Part shown: positions 23,595-35,438 of the stretch, piece by piece | Position numbering within the stretch: the first letter of the stretch is position 1 | How the letters are laid out: each line of letters begins with the position of its first letter | Origin: Erodium maritimum | Lineage: Eukaryota > Streptophyta > Magnoliopsida > Geraniales > Geraniaceae | Length of the DNA stretch: 64,000 bases | NCBI GenBank assembly: GCA_963921825.1 | Contig: OY997593.1 | Location: forward strand, 58,388,039 to 58,452,038 | Reading direction: 5' to 3' | Position numbers and translations under genes: made by a program | The notes under the pieces: generated by a model | Database searches by the model: none | Seen by the model: only the letters and a program-made list of their open reading frames with translations | What the model was told of the DNA's origin: nothing

Positions 23595-23822
23595 GATGTA
23601 AAAGTGGTGGATTTGATAACATGACAGTGAATAATCCTCTTGAGGTTTGATGTATTTGAACAAGTATTTACAGTTGCAAGGTACAAAGTTGATAAGATAA
23701 ATGAAAAAGAAAATACTTGCAGAAATAAGTAGAAAGATACATGTACACTTGATGCAGATAAAATAAGAAACACTTGTGTATTCATCGACTTGGTACCAAG
23801 CAGAGACGGAGCTTTTCTTGCA
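23595..23822. other. Short convergent intergenic spacer between ACCase copy 2 and sulfate transporter
   Basis: Only 228 bp separate the two stop codons, so the 3' UTRs must meet or overlap on opposite strands. An acceptor-like CAAG followed by an open stretch (about 23681-23730) was considered as a lost last ACCase exon, but its translation does not match the family. Confidence 0.6.
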
Positions 23823-26763
23823 TTACACGATATTTTGATGGGTCAAGTCAATGGAACACGACGATACAGCTTCTCCAACATTGAGGAAGATTTTGTCATC
23901 ACCAAGCAGGAGGTTAAAACCAGAAGCATGGAGCTTGTTCATCACCACCGAACCAGGATTGGATAGAGCAAGCTGTGTAACATTAACATGACCACTTCTT
24001 GTTAAGGTAAGTATCTACATCACTTCATTTCAGAGTAGCTAACTAATTTATGGCATTATTAACTTTACCTGGACGTCCCTCTTTAGGAGACTACGGTACA
24101 ACTCTTCCAAGGCATGGATGCCACTGGTGTCTATCTCAGTAACAGCTGCAACAGACAAACTATGAATACGAGTTTGAGTTAAGAAATCAAGACTTTGAAT
24201 AGAAACTGCTTACGCGACATATCGACTATCAACAACTCAATTCTTGGTTGATGTGAAGCTTTAGCTTCTTCTTCAGTATCCGTTAGCCACCTCAAAACCC
24301 TGTCCTTAATGTAGTTGGAATTGGAGAAGTAGATTGCAGAATCAACTCGAACAATCAAAATGCCTGGGACACTTGTTGCTTCCTGGTATTGTTGCAGGTT
24401 TCTATACACACTTGTTCCAGGGAGCTTCCCCAGGATTGCAGTCTTGGGCCTCGTCATTTGCAAGAGGATTTTCGCGAAGGATACCGACACCTACCATACA
24501 TAATTATAAGAGCAGGATTTAATTTCTCAGCCTGAGATATAATTATTGCACATATATGTAGCAGTTCTCACCGCAATTAAGAGGCCTATTTCGACTGAGA
24601 CAAAGACTACACCAAAGAAAGCTCCCATGCAAGCCAGGAAATCAATTTTGTCAATCTTCCAAATCAAAATAGCTGCCTTGTAGTCAATAAGACCAAGAAC
24701 AACGGATATGATGATGGAGGACAGAACTGCGTTTGGAGTGTACTTAAAAAGGGGAGTGATGAATAATAAGGTTAGGAACACCACTGAGGACATAATGATG
24801 TTAGAAACTGTAGTACGGCACCCAGCCATTCGATTCACAGCTGTGCGGGCGAATCCTCCTGTCAATTCCAAATACAACAAGATTTAGAAGTTGCAACATG
24901 TTAAAGCCCTATCCAACCCAAAAGCTCGAACTGATGGAAGCATCAAGATGTATATCAAAGGGTCAATTTATCCACACTTTCGATGTGGGACTCACACTTC
25001 AACATTTTTTTTTACCTGTTGTAACGTAGCACGAAGTCATGGAACCAACAATGTTCATAGCTCCGAGTGCCACCATTTCTTTGTTCCCATCGAGTTGGTA
25101 ATCTTTCATGGAAGCAAAAGTTCTTCCAATAGCTACCGCTTCCTGTTATGGCAAAAAGAAAAGGCTTAGAGACAGAGGCCTCATCTAAAGACCAAACTGA
25201 AGGTAGGTCATGGGGTGGCTTACCGTAAGTGCTACCATACCAACAACGATCCCGACCTTAGCCCCTTTGAGTACATAATCACCACTGAAAAATAACTTGT
25301 GCACAGATGAGGGATTGATCCCTTTCTTTATATGTTTCACCTACATCAACATGCATTCACCATGAAAATGGTTACTTCTTTACCATTATCATGTCATACA
25401 GACTCAAGAAAACGGACTTACAATCTGAACACCATCCTTGTCCGCTCGGGTGATGAACACGAAAAATGTGGATAGGATGACAGAGATGAGAGGGGCAATC
25501 GCCGGAACCCAGAAATATTTCTTATTCTTCTTTCCCTGTTGACAAAATCATCAAGTGAGATAATGAATTGAAGAGATCACAAACCCACTTTGACTCTTGA
25601 TATGATTGAATTGAAGATTCTTACAATGTATTTGCAAATGATGAGGAAAGTCAGAAAGCTTGCTCCAATGGCTATAGTTTGCCAGTTCCACTGCACATGT
25701 GAGATTGATTATGTTAGACTGAACACCCTTCCCTATCAAGGTAAAAGAAAAGGGCAGAGGGCAGGGGAGAGGTTACTCCATGATGGACTGAGCTCCACAC
25801 TGAATCCATTACAGAAACAATGTCACTTTGCTTTGTGAACTTCTTTATGCCAAGAAAACCCTTGAGCTGTTGGAGAGCAATGGTAATGGCAGCTCCACCC
25901 ATGAAACCAACAATAGCAGCGTGTGACAAGAAGTCGATCAAGAACCCCAACCTCCAAAGTACATCAAAGGGAACTGAGTGAGTACCAAATGGAACAAGAC
26001 TCAAATCATTCTAAAACAACAAGTACCTGAAAAACCCAAGGGTAAACTGAGTCATCCCGGCGAAGAAAGTTGCAGTGAATGCAAGCCGCAGATAGTCATC
26101 AGGATTGGTGGTATGATCAATCTCCTTTTGAAGCAAAGTTCCCAACATCAGAGATACCACAGCCACTGGCCCTATGGCTATTTCTCTTGAACTACCCATC
26201 ACAGCATAAATTAATGGCGGAACGAAGCTGGAGTCTGCATGAACCTTACCAATTACCATAACATTCAACAGAAAGGCCTAGCCAGGGAACATAATGAGTT
26301 TAAACTTACAGAGTCCGTATTGTGGATCCAAGTTTGCGAGCTTCGCGTACCCAATATCCTTTTGTAGACATGTCCAAAAAAGAATCAGACTCGTCTTAAA
26401 GATAAAAAAAGATGGGTGACGAGTCTTTTTTGGTAAATAATGTACCTGGGGGATGCAGAGACTTGCAAGAGTGAGTCCAGCAATGAGGTCTCCTCTAAAA
26501 GCTTTAAGATTGTAATCTCTCCCCCATCTAAAAATGGGAAAGACAGCCTGCACACCGAGCATTAGCTGTTGAGACCTTGTTTGTCCCTTGAAGTGGCGTA
26601 AAGGATCATCCGCGAAGAATGTCTCCTTCACAGTGGTGCAGACTTCCTTAAACAAGTTCTGCTTGGGGGGAACTCCCACCTTGTGCACATAAGATATGTT
26701 TTGTGACTGACTTTGCTTGGGGGGCTCTTCATCAGTTGAATGAGCCACTGAACTTGATGGCAT
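23823..26763 (-). CDS. SULTR1: High-affinity sulfate transporter, group 1 (SulP/SLC26 family)
   Basis: Proton-coupled plasma-membrane sulfate carrier. Minus-strand exons: 26763-26446, 26358-26310, 26234-26027, 25951-25777, 25690-25625, 25535-25422, 25340-25224, 25142-25016, 24858-24572, 24490-24214, 24145-24069, 23972-23823; frame is kept at every junction, giving 654 aa, the usual length. The N-terminus has the group 1 signature [14 protein letters not shown], then [18 protein letters not shown], the SulP signature [19 protein letters not shown] and [15 protein letters not shown], a multi-span membrane domain, and a C-terminal STAS domain ([17 protein letters not shown], then [15 protein letters not shown]). 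The TM10 segment, usually GSFSRSAVN in group 1 proteins, reads GGFARTAVN (392-400): the arginine is kept, the serine before it is alanine. The protein ends DLTHQNIV with TAA at 23825-23823. It is convergent with ACCase copy 2, whose stop is 228 bp away. Group 1 assignment is firm; the exact member is not. Confidence 0.93.
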
Positions 26764-27135
26764 TGCGTCCTAAGTCTACCTGTAATGAAGGAAATGTCAA
26801 GAAACTATTCTGAAAACAACAGACAAATAAAAATTTGTAATATGATGGTTCGGAGCATATATTTCTTGAAGAACAAGAAAGGAAAACGACTGAAGCAATA
26901 ATTGTATCATGCTAATGTTGACAGTTGAAGGGAGTTTGTGCCAACCAAAACAAAGAGCACAATGCTATTGAAAAAGGTGTGTGTTTGGTAGTGCTGCTCT
27001 GAGGGATGAAAACACAAGGAGCCAAGGAAGCTCTTATAAAGGTGTGAGAGGATTCAGGTCAAACCTCTATGCTGAGAGAGGGTGTTTAGTATTTACCAAC
27101 AACTCTTTAGGGGGATGAGTAGAATCGATTTTAAA
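26764..27135 (-). promoter_or_regulatory. Sulfate transporter upstream region with TATA box
   Basis: A TATA-like TTTATAAG on the minus strand (27040-27033) lies about 270 bp upstream of the start codon in a CTCTCACACC context; a transcription start near 27005 is inferred. No sulfur-response element was confirmed. Confidence 0.4.
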
Positions 27136-27321
27136 ATAGGTTGTTCAGCCTCATGTATTAGTCAATCGCGAGTTAATTATGTGAGCCAGTTGATTGATAA
27201 TCATAATATCTAGCACAACTGTGTGGTTGATAGAGAAAGTTGGGGTAGAGTGATGTTAATCTCAACTTTTTGTCGATGATTCTTGTTATTCACTACGATA
27301 AAAGCATCACTTCTGTATAAC

Positions 27322-28896
27322 AACACCAACAGTGGTGGAATAGAACCCAAAAGCAATTAAACCTCTCTTTGAAAGCGTCTCCTTCAACCTTGAAACCCTA
27401 GGCGGCGCCGATGATTTTCCTGGCCATTTTGGCCTTATGGGAAGTCATCGGTGCCGTCATCGTCTTCCTCTCCTCTTCTTCTTCTTCTTGGATCTGGTCT
27501 TAATTTCACCTTTGCCCTTCCCCGTCCCAAACCCCCTTCCCTCTCTTCCTCGTTTCCTAGCCTTCTCCGACCTTCGTGTGTTTTTCCTCGGTGGGATCCG
27601 TTTCTCTGTCTCTCTTGGCTTTGATCGGAGGGGATTTTGCTCGTTGTTCGGTTTTGGGGGAAGTCTGGTTCGTTGGGGGTTGGGTTCTCCGCCGAGTACT
27701 ACTCTCCTTACCGATTTTGTCCCGACGTCTCGTTCTACTCCTTCAGTGGGACACGTTTCCTCGGCCCTGCTCGAAGATCGTGGGGACTGGTTCGATTCGT
27801 GCCTAGGGGTTGTTGTGGGTGTTGGCCTCAATGCGGTGGCTTTTTCTGGTCTGGTGCGGCGGGGCGGACCTCTATCGGGAGGTGTTCTCTGGTCTTGCGC
27901 CTTTGGCGTCAAGGTACTCTGGTTCCCTTCCCTTTGCTTGTTACTCTCTCTCCCTCCCCTCCTTCCTTTGTATTGCTTGGCTTCCTTCTTCTCGACCACA
28001 ATGGGTGGATCGAGCTCGCCGGCTGGCGAGTTTCTTAGCTTTGTCTTAAGCTTCTTTGAAGCTATTCAATCCTTGGGTCAGAGTGGCGAGTTCCGGACTT
28101 CGTCGGATCTGTGTTTGCCGCTGCGGTGCTGGCCGCCGGCGTCTTTAGTGAGCTGGTGCTTCCTTTTGGAAGTAACCTTTGCTATTGTCTCAGGGAGATT
28201 GGTTCTTGCTTGGTTTAGGGTTTCTGGGTGTCTTTTGTGACTGGGCCACTCTCTGTCGTGTTGGTTTGGTTCGGGTTTTGGTTTGTGGTTTTTGCTTCGT
28301 TTCTGTCCTTTTGTGCCTCCCTTGGCTGCTTTTTCTCTTCACCCCAAGCTCATCTGCTTTCACAGCCAACTTCAATTTCTTTGGAGAAAGGAAAATCTTG
28401 TCTTTGCTTGAAGCTTTATTTCATTTGCATACCTCTGCTGCCACAACCCTTAATTCTTAGACAATGCTGGTTTGGAACTCCAAATTACTGCTGAAACCTA
28501 CAACCTACATTGTTGCTGCTTCATTCACTAACAAGGTTATTCAGTCTACAAGAGAAATGCTTGCAGCCTGCATTTTTCCTGCAAACTCAGACTACTCTTC
28601 TCAACAATCCCAACAATCTCTGCAACAATTAACTGCATCAACACTTTTGGCCTACCATCCATGATCTACTTTGGCACTTACAAGCATAATTGGTGCCTAT
28701 ACTTACAGTTTGATTAGTGGTTTCTCTTGGCTCTTCTGGTTTAGCTTATATTGTTAAGCTTCTCTAATCACCTCTACTCTACTTTTCTCACGCAACTTTT
28801 AGCTTGGTTGCATTTTTTGTATCTGTATCTCTTCTACCTCAGAAGAGGTTAATGAATTAATTTTGTCTTTGCTGATAAAAAAAACACCAACAGTGG
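27322..28896 (+). mobile_element. Non-LTR element A (GCTGAT-tailed family), plus orientation
   Basis: Flanked by a perfect 14-bp target duplication AACACCAACAGTGG (27322-27335 and 28883-28896). The body (27336-28882) starts with a pyrimidine-rich segment, contains the CTCGCC/GGCGAG stem at 28015-28030 and GTGTTGGCC at 27819, and ends GCTGATAAAAAAAA. Long ORFs inside (such as 27437-28240) are T/C-rich, hydrophobic and not shared between copies, so no protein is called. The tail and duplication show LINE-type (target-primed) insertion; lacking a reverse transcriptase, it is non-autonomous. Confidence 0.75.
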
Positions 28897-29399
28897 AAAT
28901 AGATCGAATTGGTTTATTCCCGAGTTAAATGAACAAACATTTTCCTAAAGATGAGTCTATTCCGAATCGATGCTCACAGTGAAAAGAGACGAAATCGGTC
29001 AAATGTTAGTCTTAAGAAATGAGAATTATCAAAATGCCATTGACGAATTATAATATTTTTATTCAGATTCAAATTACAAAATTGTGAACTGATAAATTAA
29101 TTGTTCGGACTAGGTCTTCTTCAGCTTTCCAAATTTAATGGAAGTTTGTCGGTAATTCTCTAGCGGAATGTTGTTAGCATTGCACAATAAAAAGATAAAA
29201 AAAGTCAGCACCCTAAAACATAAATATATTTCATTAATAAAACCCGGGGATTATAATTTTATCGTATGCGAGATTACAGGAAAACACGTTGACAACATAT
29301 TACACCAATCAAAAAATCCTCTTCGTCGTGCCCTGGAGAAAGAGCCTACGAGTGGCCAAATCCTCGGGCTCTATGTTTGCGGTGTCCATCTCTTGAAGT
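28897..29399. other. A/T-rich spacer
   Basis: No gene or repeat end recognised. Confidence 0.4.
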
Positions 29400-30962
29400 A
29401 AGCGGAACTCCTGGACAAGTGATTCCAAAGCCTCGAGCTACGCCCGATGGTGCTTCTCGATGTTCGACAAGCTTTTGGCCAATACTACTTCTGTAGGAGT
29501 CTAGCCTTGGCCTTTCCCTCTGCTTCGTCCTCCTCTTCTTTGCGTCCTTCTGTCCCTCAGGGCGGCGACCGCGGACTGATCCATGGCGCCCCCCTCGGCC
29601 TCTTCAGCGACGACAACGAGAATTTCCATCTCAGACATTAGGGTGCTCAGGCCAGGTGTTCTAGGTGTGCGACAACCGTCTGTGCTAATGAAATCCCTAG
29701 TGGTCATCAAAGCAAGGCACCTAACAAGGCTTGTCTCCCACGAGGACCTTCTAGTGCTTCCATACGAACATGTGATCGTAGTTCTCGGCTAACTCCTCCG
29801 CATCATCCATGATCTGGTCATCGGATCTACCCGAATAGTAGATATGCTTGAAAACTTTGACCGACACCTTAGAAAAATCTTCACCTTCCGGTTTGTGACG
29901 CTCAAATGCTGCTTGTAGTTCTTCTTTGACCGCTCTGTCAATGGTGTTTGATGGGTTACCAGAGCGAGCTCCTTCTGATTGGAGTCCCCAAATACAATGT
30001 CGGTCTGGTCGGCCCCGTGCTTCGAATTCTCAGAGTTGTTTAGTCATGCACACTAGTGCCTTCTTCTCAAGTCGAGTCCACTTACGATTAATATTGGGAC
30101 GTCTGGGTAGGTTGGTTGGTGTCTCCTTTGGCAGAGGGGGTGGGACACTCATGTGTATGACTGGAGGTGGAAACTACATTCCCGATACGGGCAGCCCATT
30201 GTAGCCCGTTCCTGAGCCTGATACCCAAGTGGTTGAGCCAGCAAACGTCATCCCACTCGGGAATGTGAAGCTGAAGCTGAACCTGAATAAGGGTTGGAAC
30301 AGTTGTACATGAGGGGGGTCGAAACCGTCTCTTGCATTGGCGAGGGAACAAACTCCTCCTACTGGCCCCAAAACCGATTCTCCGCTTTGCATGGTAGTGC
30401 TGCGAATCGAAGACGTAGTCCCATTCGCATGTGAACCCCGGTGGATATCTGTTGTTATCGGCCATGGATAGATATAATTGTGGAAACAGTCATATTCTAT
30501 AGTTGGTTGACAACGGACAAGATCTGTAGCAAGTTCACGTCGGAGCTTATGCTTTGTCGTAAGAGAATCGTTACTGTTGGAATGTCGGAGGAGGTGCTAG
30601 CTCGTCGTAGATTATGGTAAAACGAAACAGACGCCGGAGAGAGTTGCAGAAGAATCGGGCAGTTGGTGAAGACGAAGGAGAATTGGGTGTCATTATTTAA
30701 AGCCGAAATGAACTTTCAGCTTTAATGACACCCAACTTTTCGGCACCACGTGTCTCCAAATGTTTCGACATTCAACGATTCAGCGGGCCTGTATCTGTCG
30801 AATAGACCGAGTGCTATCGTCGACACTTTCCTCGACTTCATTTGAAGGCCCGCAGATTTGACTGACATTTTACGGTTGTTCGGAGATTCAACGCCCTTTT
30901 TCTCGAAAAGGACAGATTCGACGACTAGAATAGACTCGGTCCCGACACTATTGTGATTGCTC
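29400..30962 (-). mobile_element. PIF/Harbinger element remnant with Myb/SANT-like ORF1
   Basis: On the minus strand a start at 30465 (MADNNRYPPGF) is followed, with stops and frame changes, by the Myb/SANT-like region of PIF ORF1. RKWTRLEKKALVC is near 30086. It is followed by ARSGNPSNTIDRAVKEE and DDQIMDDAEELAENYDHMFVWKH. The 5' terminus on the minus strand, GAGCAATCACAATAG (ending at 30962), fits the PIF GAGCA...CAA.AG end. ORF1 normally encodes the DNA-binding partner of the transposase. The transposase ORF2 is absent here and the left end was not located, so this is a dead remnant. Confidence 0.6.
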
Positions 30963-31189
30963 TACAAATTAAATTTATACTAAATAGGAAATACAATGAT
31001 GCCAAGAAACATAAAACCGAAAAAGACTATCATAAAATTAGGAATAAGAAATACTTGTAATCGAAAATAAACTTAAATTCTAATGAATGATGCATAGTAA
31101 ACCCAAGATACAAGTTGCGTAAGCTGTGACAGAGCTACAATGTGACATCAAGTTCAAATGGATTGATTATAGTAGGATGTGACATAAGT

Positions 31190-32456
31190 TCAAATGGGTG
31201 GATCATTATATACAGATACACAATTCTTAAGTTCCTTTTATAAAAGCTTTACATCTCTCTCTAGAAACGCTAGAATCCTCCCTTGCCATCCCTCTCTTTC
31301 CCTCTCGTCTTCGTCGACTTCAACCTCGACTTCGGCTTTGATCGTTTCTAGTAAAGATCCGTCCTCCCTGCTTTCTTTCGACTCTTTTTCCTTCCTCTCT
31401 CGTTTTTTCCTTCCTTTCCTTCTTTTCTTTGCAAGGTTGGGGGGTCAGATCTGGAACCCTGCTTCTTAGATCTTCCCCTTTCTCGACACTGGAGCGTTGC
31501 ACTCCACCGGAGACCGTTTCCCTCCTTCCCCTTGTCTTCTCGGGCTCGGCTTCTCCTTACTTTGATTTTTTTCCTCGTCGATTCCTTACCGGTGGAGGGT
31601 TGGGGGAGTATTTTCCAAATTCACCCTTGGGTTCGCCGTCGAGTGTTGGCTCCGGCGGGCTTCCGTTTGGGAAGCTGAGAAGTGTTTGTTGAAGTGGGGC
31701 CCTTTGAGCTTGTGGATCTGGATTTTCTCGGCGCTTTTCACGGATCGTTCGGTCGCTGCATGCTTGGCTTCTCCCCTCCTCGTTTCCGACGACTTGGTAG
31801 TTTTAGTCCGGGTCTGATTTTCCTGTTGGGGTTAGTCACGGGGTGCGCTGTTTCGGAGCACAATCGGGAGTGGCGGCCGTTCCTTGCGATTTCAGTGGTA
31901 ACTTCTTCCTCCTCTGGTTTTTCTGTCGCCCCTTCCCCTTTTTCTAGTTTTCCTCTCGCCCCTGAGTGGCAGGGGCCTCACGGTATGTCGGTGTGACCAC
32001 CGTGATGTTTGGGTCGTGTTGACCTGGGTGGATGTGGCCTATTTTGAGGAATTACTGGCGGGGAGATTGGGTAGTAGGCTTTCTGGAGTTTTGGGTTGAG
32101 GTCTGGTTTTGTGCGTCGGTTATGGTGTTCCTTGCTGGTTCCGGTTTGATGTAGGTTGTTCTCCTTTTTTTTTTCTTTCTCTTTTTTCTTTTTTTTCCTG
32201 TTTTTAGTTTAATTTGGCTAAAGGCCTTTGATTGTGTTGTTTTGTCTGGTCTTGGTATTAGACCTTTGTTGTTAGTAGGTTGTCCCTGATAAACTTTGTT
32301 GGCTTCAAGTTTGAAAAATCTAGGTATTGTAGACCCTGTCTTAGTGTGATCTGGTTGTAATGGTGGTATGCTCATTTGGCTACCATGCTCCTATTTCCAG
32401 TTCAAAAATCTGAGCCTTTAACAAAACTTCGCTGATAAGAAAAAAATCAAATGGGT
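31190..32456 (+). mobile_element. Non-LTR element B (GCTGAT-tailed family), plus orientation
   Basis: Body 31200-32446 lies between TCAAATGGGT duplications (31190-31199 and 32447-32456; similarity continues as GAT on both sides). It has a C/T-rich 5' part, a GTGTTGGC motif near 31642, and ends CGCTGATAAGAAAAAAA. Its last ~80 bp resemble those of the short element at 54106-54471, which marks a sub-family. Confidence 0.7.
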
Positions 32457-32726
32457 TGATTCACATTAAGGTATAGTATTGTTGGGTTAGAATTAAGAAT
32501 GGGCATCGACAAAGAGAGTAGTTAAGACATCACATTAAAGAGTTTAATTAAGTATGGCAATCATGAGAAGAGAATCTAGTGACACCAATAATCCACGTTA
32601 GAAAAATGCTAAAAGCCAAGTCTGAGCAAATATATAGACTCAGTCAATTATTGAGTGATGACCAATGTATATTCCTTGTTCGTTTCACACAAGAAACTCA
32701 ACTAGAAGTAGAGGCATGTATTGTTT

Positions 32727-32942
32727 CTAAGCAAGTACCCGAAGAGAGCCATACATTGACTTTATTTTAATAGAAATTTCAGTAGGCTCAGGCTCAGCCT
32801 CATCCAATGCATTATTGCTACTCCTTTGCCTGGAAAATCTGTTTGATGCAACCCTTATATCTTGATCAAGTGGGTCTACTAAATCATACATGTCCATTCT
32901 CTTATTAATCAAACTGTCATCATCATCATCATTTAGTCTCAT
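32727..32942 (-). other. Acidic ORF of unknown nature
   Basis: A minus-strand ORF of 71 codons (MRLNDDDDDSLINKRMDMYD..., later NALDEAEPEPTE) has a codon composition unlike the surrounding repeats. Upstream, an acceptor-like TTTTAG precedes an in-frame IFGNNRDRTEN. It may be a stray exon of a host gene or chance. No family recognised. Confidence 0.2.
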
Positions 32943-33019
32943 ATTTTCCGTTCTGTCCCTATTGTTGCCAAAAATCTAAAACACACACGCACAAAACAAA
33001 TGCCTAAACAGTAGAATTG

Positions 33020-34116
33020 AAATTTTATTTTTTGATCAGCAAAACAAATATATTAAAAACCCAATCTTTTAAATAAAGATTGAGGGTGGATGAAGTGATA
33101 CAAACTAAGAGCATTCCGAGGAACCGCAATGAATAAAGAATCACACTCCTCAACAACCTGAGGGAAACCCGAACAACCAACAACAGAAGAAGAACTACCC
33201 AGAAGAGGAAACAAACCAGAGAAACCAGTACAACAAAACAACAACTAATCAGGGCTTAAAACAACAGAAAAGACCAGCACCCTTAAAACCCCAAACCAGA
33301 AGCACAACAGAGACACAGGTGCCTAAGCCCTGAAGGCAGTTCTAATTCCCTGAAACAATAGAGGCACCACGACCCTATAGAGGGAACCGAGGAGCTCTAC
33401 CACGCCGGCGGCCAGGACCGAACACGGCAGTAACAGATTCGGCAGTAAACCGCCGGAACTTCCTTAACCCACACATTTAAACCGAATGATTTCAGATAAG
33501 GCAAGAAACAACCTTTAAACACTCGCCGGCGGCCAAACCCAACAGGCCGGCGAGCTCGACCAACCATGTGGCCGAGAAGAGGGGAAATCAAACGGAAAAT
33601 GCTAGGAAAGGAAGGGAAAAGAGATTACCAGTAGGACTTGAGGCAGAACCTCAGCCACAACCGATAAGGGCGAACCTAACCGGGCCGAGGAGAGGACAAG
33701 TCCAACAAACACAGCAGAGAGAGGTAGAACCGCAGCAATCCTTGTCGGAAAGCCTCTCACGAACGGTTGAAAGCCTGACTCCGTCGCGAATCCAGAAACC
33801 ACAACGAATCCAGCCACTCAACCCACCTTCACCTCAACAACGCTCGTCATGAACGAACCCAACTTCACTCGAGACCGCTCTAAAAGGCGCCGTGGAGGGC
33901 CAACACCGCTAGAGGCCGGAGGAGGTCAGATCTGGGTCCAATAGGTCCAGATCTGGACCTACCGGCGAGGGACCGTAGCGGAACCAACGCCGGAGCTCCT
34001 CAAGCACCCCCCACTTGCAACCAAAGACACGGCCGACTGAAATTAATTAACGTACCCAGTTCAGCCAGGCTTGCTCCAGATTCAGAGCAAGCTTTCAACA
34101 CACAATTCAGACACAC
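33020..34116 (-). mobile_element. Non-LTR element C (GCTGAT-tailed family), minus orientation
   Basis: The tail appears at left as TTTATTTTTTGATCAGC (minus GCTGATCAAAAAA). The minus-strand GTGTTGGCC (33906-33898) and a CTCGCCGGC/GCCGGCGAG stem (33522-33553) match the other copies. The right boundary was set where element D's T-rich tail begins; target duplications were not found. Confidence 0.55.
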
Positions 34117-35438
34117 TTTTTTTATATCAGCAAAGCATAATTAAAATTAAACCTCTTATGAGGAGGAAGAGGAGTACATAAGCAGGACTTGCTACAAGAC
34201 CTCAAAAGCCCCAATTTGGACGCAGCCAATTGAACGGGCAAGAACTACCAACACCAGAAGAATTACATGAATAAGAGCTCGACCCAACACGGGGAGATAC
34301 AACCAAAAACAGAACAACCCATAAAACAACAACTTGAACCACAGGAGCCACAACAGACTTGTACAAGAATTACCACCAGTACAAGAATTACAACCAGTAA
34401 AGGAAAAGAGCCAAATGAAAGATTACAACCCAACAGAAGAAGCAAACAAGGACAGGTCTTAAAGACCCAAAAGAAACCACCAAAAGAACAGAGACAAAGC
34501 AGGTCTAAAAACCCAGATTCAACAATAAGCACCAAGAAAGGAAGCCATCCAACAACCATAAGATCCCCAAAGATAAACCAAGTCAAAGCAGGAAAAAACT
34601 CCAAACCCTGCTCAAAAGTCCACAGGCTTTGCAGAGAGAGTGTTGACTTTAAGTAGCAGGCGGCCAGCACACACACAGCAGAGCAATTCCGGAAGACGAC
34701 CGGAACCCACTTATCCCAGCAACCAACACACGGCTTCCGAGGGCAGAAAAACCCAAAGAACTCGCCGGCGGTCAACACCGGAACCGACGAGCCCGACCCA
34801 ACAAGAGGTCGGTAAGATAGGAAGACAAAGGTAGTTGGTGCACAGAAGGGAGGGAAGAAGCAAAGACCAAGAAAAGCTAGGGAAAGAGAGGATACCAAAG
34901 GAGCCTTAAAACCTGTCCCGAGGTCCAGATTGGAAGGCGGAGCAGAAGAGAAAAGTAACCTGAAGATCTGAAGAGCAGAAATTGACCAGCGCCACGACGA
35001 TCCACAATAGGGAAACGCGTCCCACGACTGGCACTAGAAGACTGCACCGACAACATAGCAGGCAGGAACCATCACCTCTACTCCGAAGGAGCACCCACCT
35101 CAGCGAAGAAGAGAAGACAGACCCGCGAAAATCCTCGCCGAAGTGGTCGAGGAAGAACGACCCACGACCGGCTTTCCCCCAAACTGAGATGTAGCACAAG
35201 ACAAACCCATCAAACCACCAGGCGCACTTGATTTCCTGTTACCAGCGAAGGTAACCCCTTTCCGACCATCATAGAGAAAAAGGCCCAAAAAGAAGGGGAA
35301 TCGGCATTTCTACCAAATACGACTCAGCAACAAATGGGATCTCTGTGAAGCTTCCATGGCACTGGAGCTCAGCTCAGCTAACATGGGTACCACCAAAACT
35401 TCATAGATACAGATACAAAATATTAGGAACTTCAAGCG
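34117..35438 (-). mobile_element. Non-LTR element D (GCTGAT-tailed family), minus orientation
   Basis: Begins TTTTTTTATATCAGCAAAGC (minus GCTGATATAAAAAAA), followed inward by AAACCTCTTATGAGGAGG, which matches the last ~50 bp of elements G and I. The hairpin arms CTCGCCGGCG (34761) and CGACGAG (34786) are present. A minus ORF (34263-34898) is hydrophobic and T-rich and is not credited as a gene. The right boundary is approximate. Confidence 0.55.

Noticed and set aside
23681-23733. Possible last exon of ACCase copy 2 after a CAAG acceptor
   Set aside because: Its translation does not resemble the conserved ACCase C-terminus seen in copy 1.
27437-28240. 267-codon plus-strand ORF, Phe/Ser/Leu-rich
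   Set aside because: It lies in the C/T-rich part of a non-LTR element with a 14-bp target duplication, has low-complexity composition and is not conserved in sister copies.
34263-34898. 211-codon hydrophobic minus-strand ORF resembling a membrane protein
   Set aside because: Hydrophobicity follows from T-rich sequence inside a minus-oriented non-LTR element; no domain and no equivalent in other copies.
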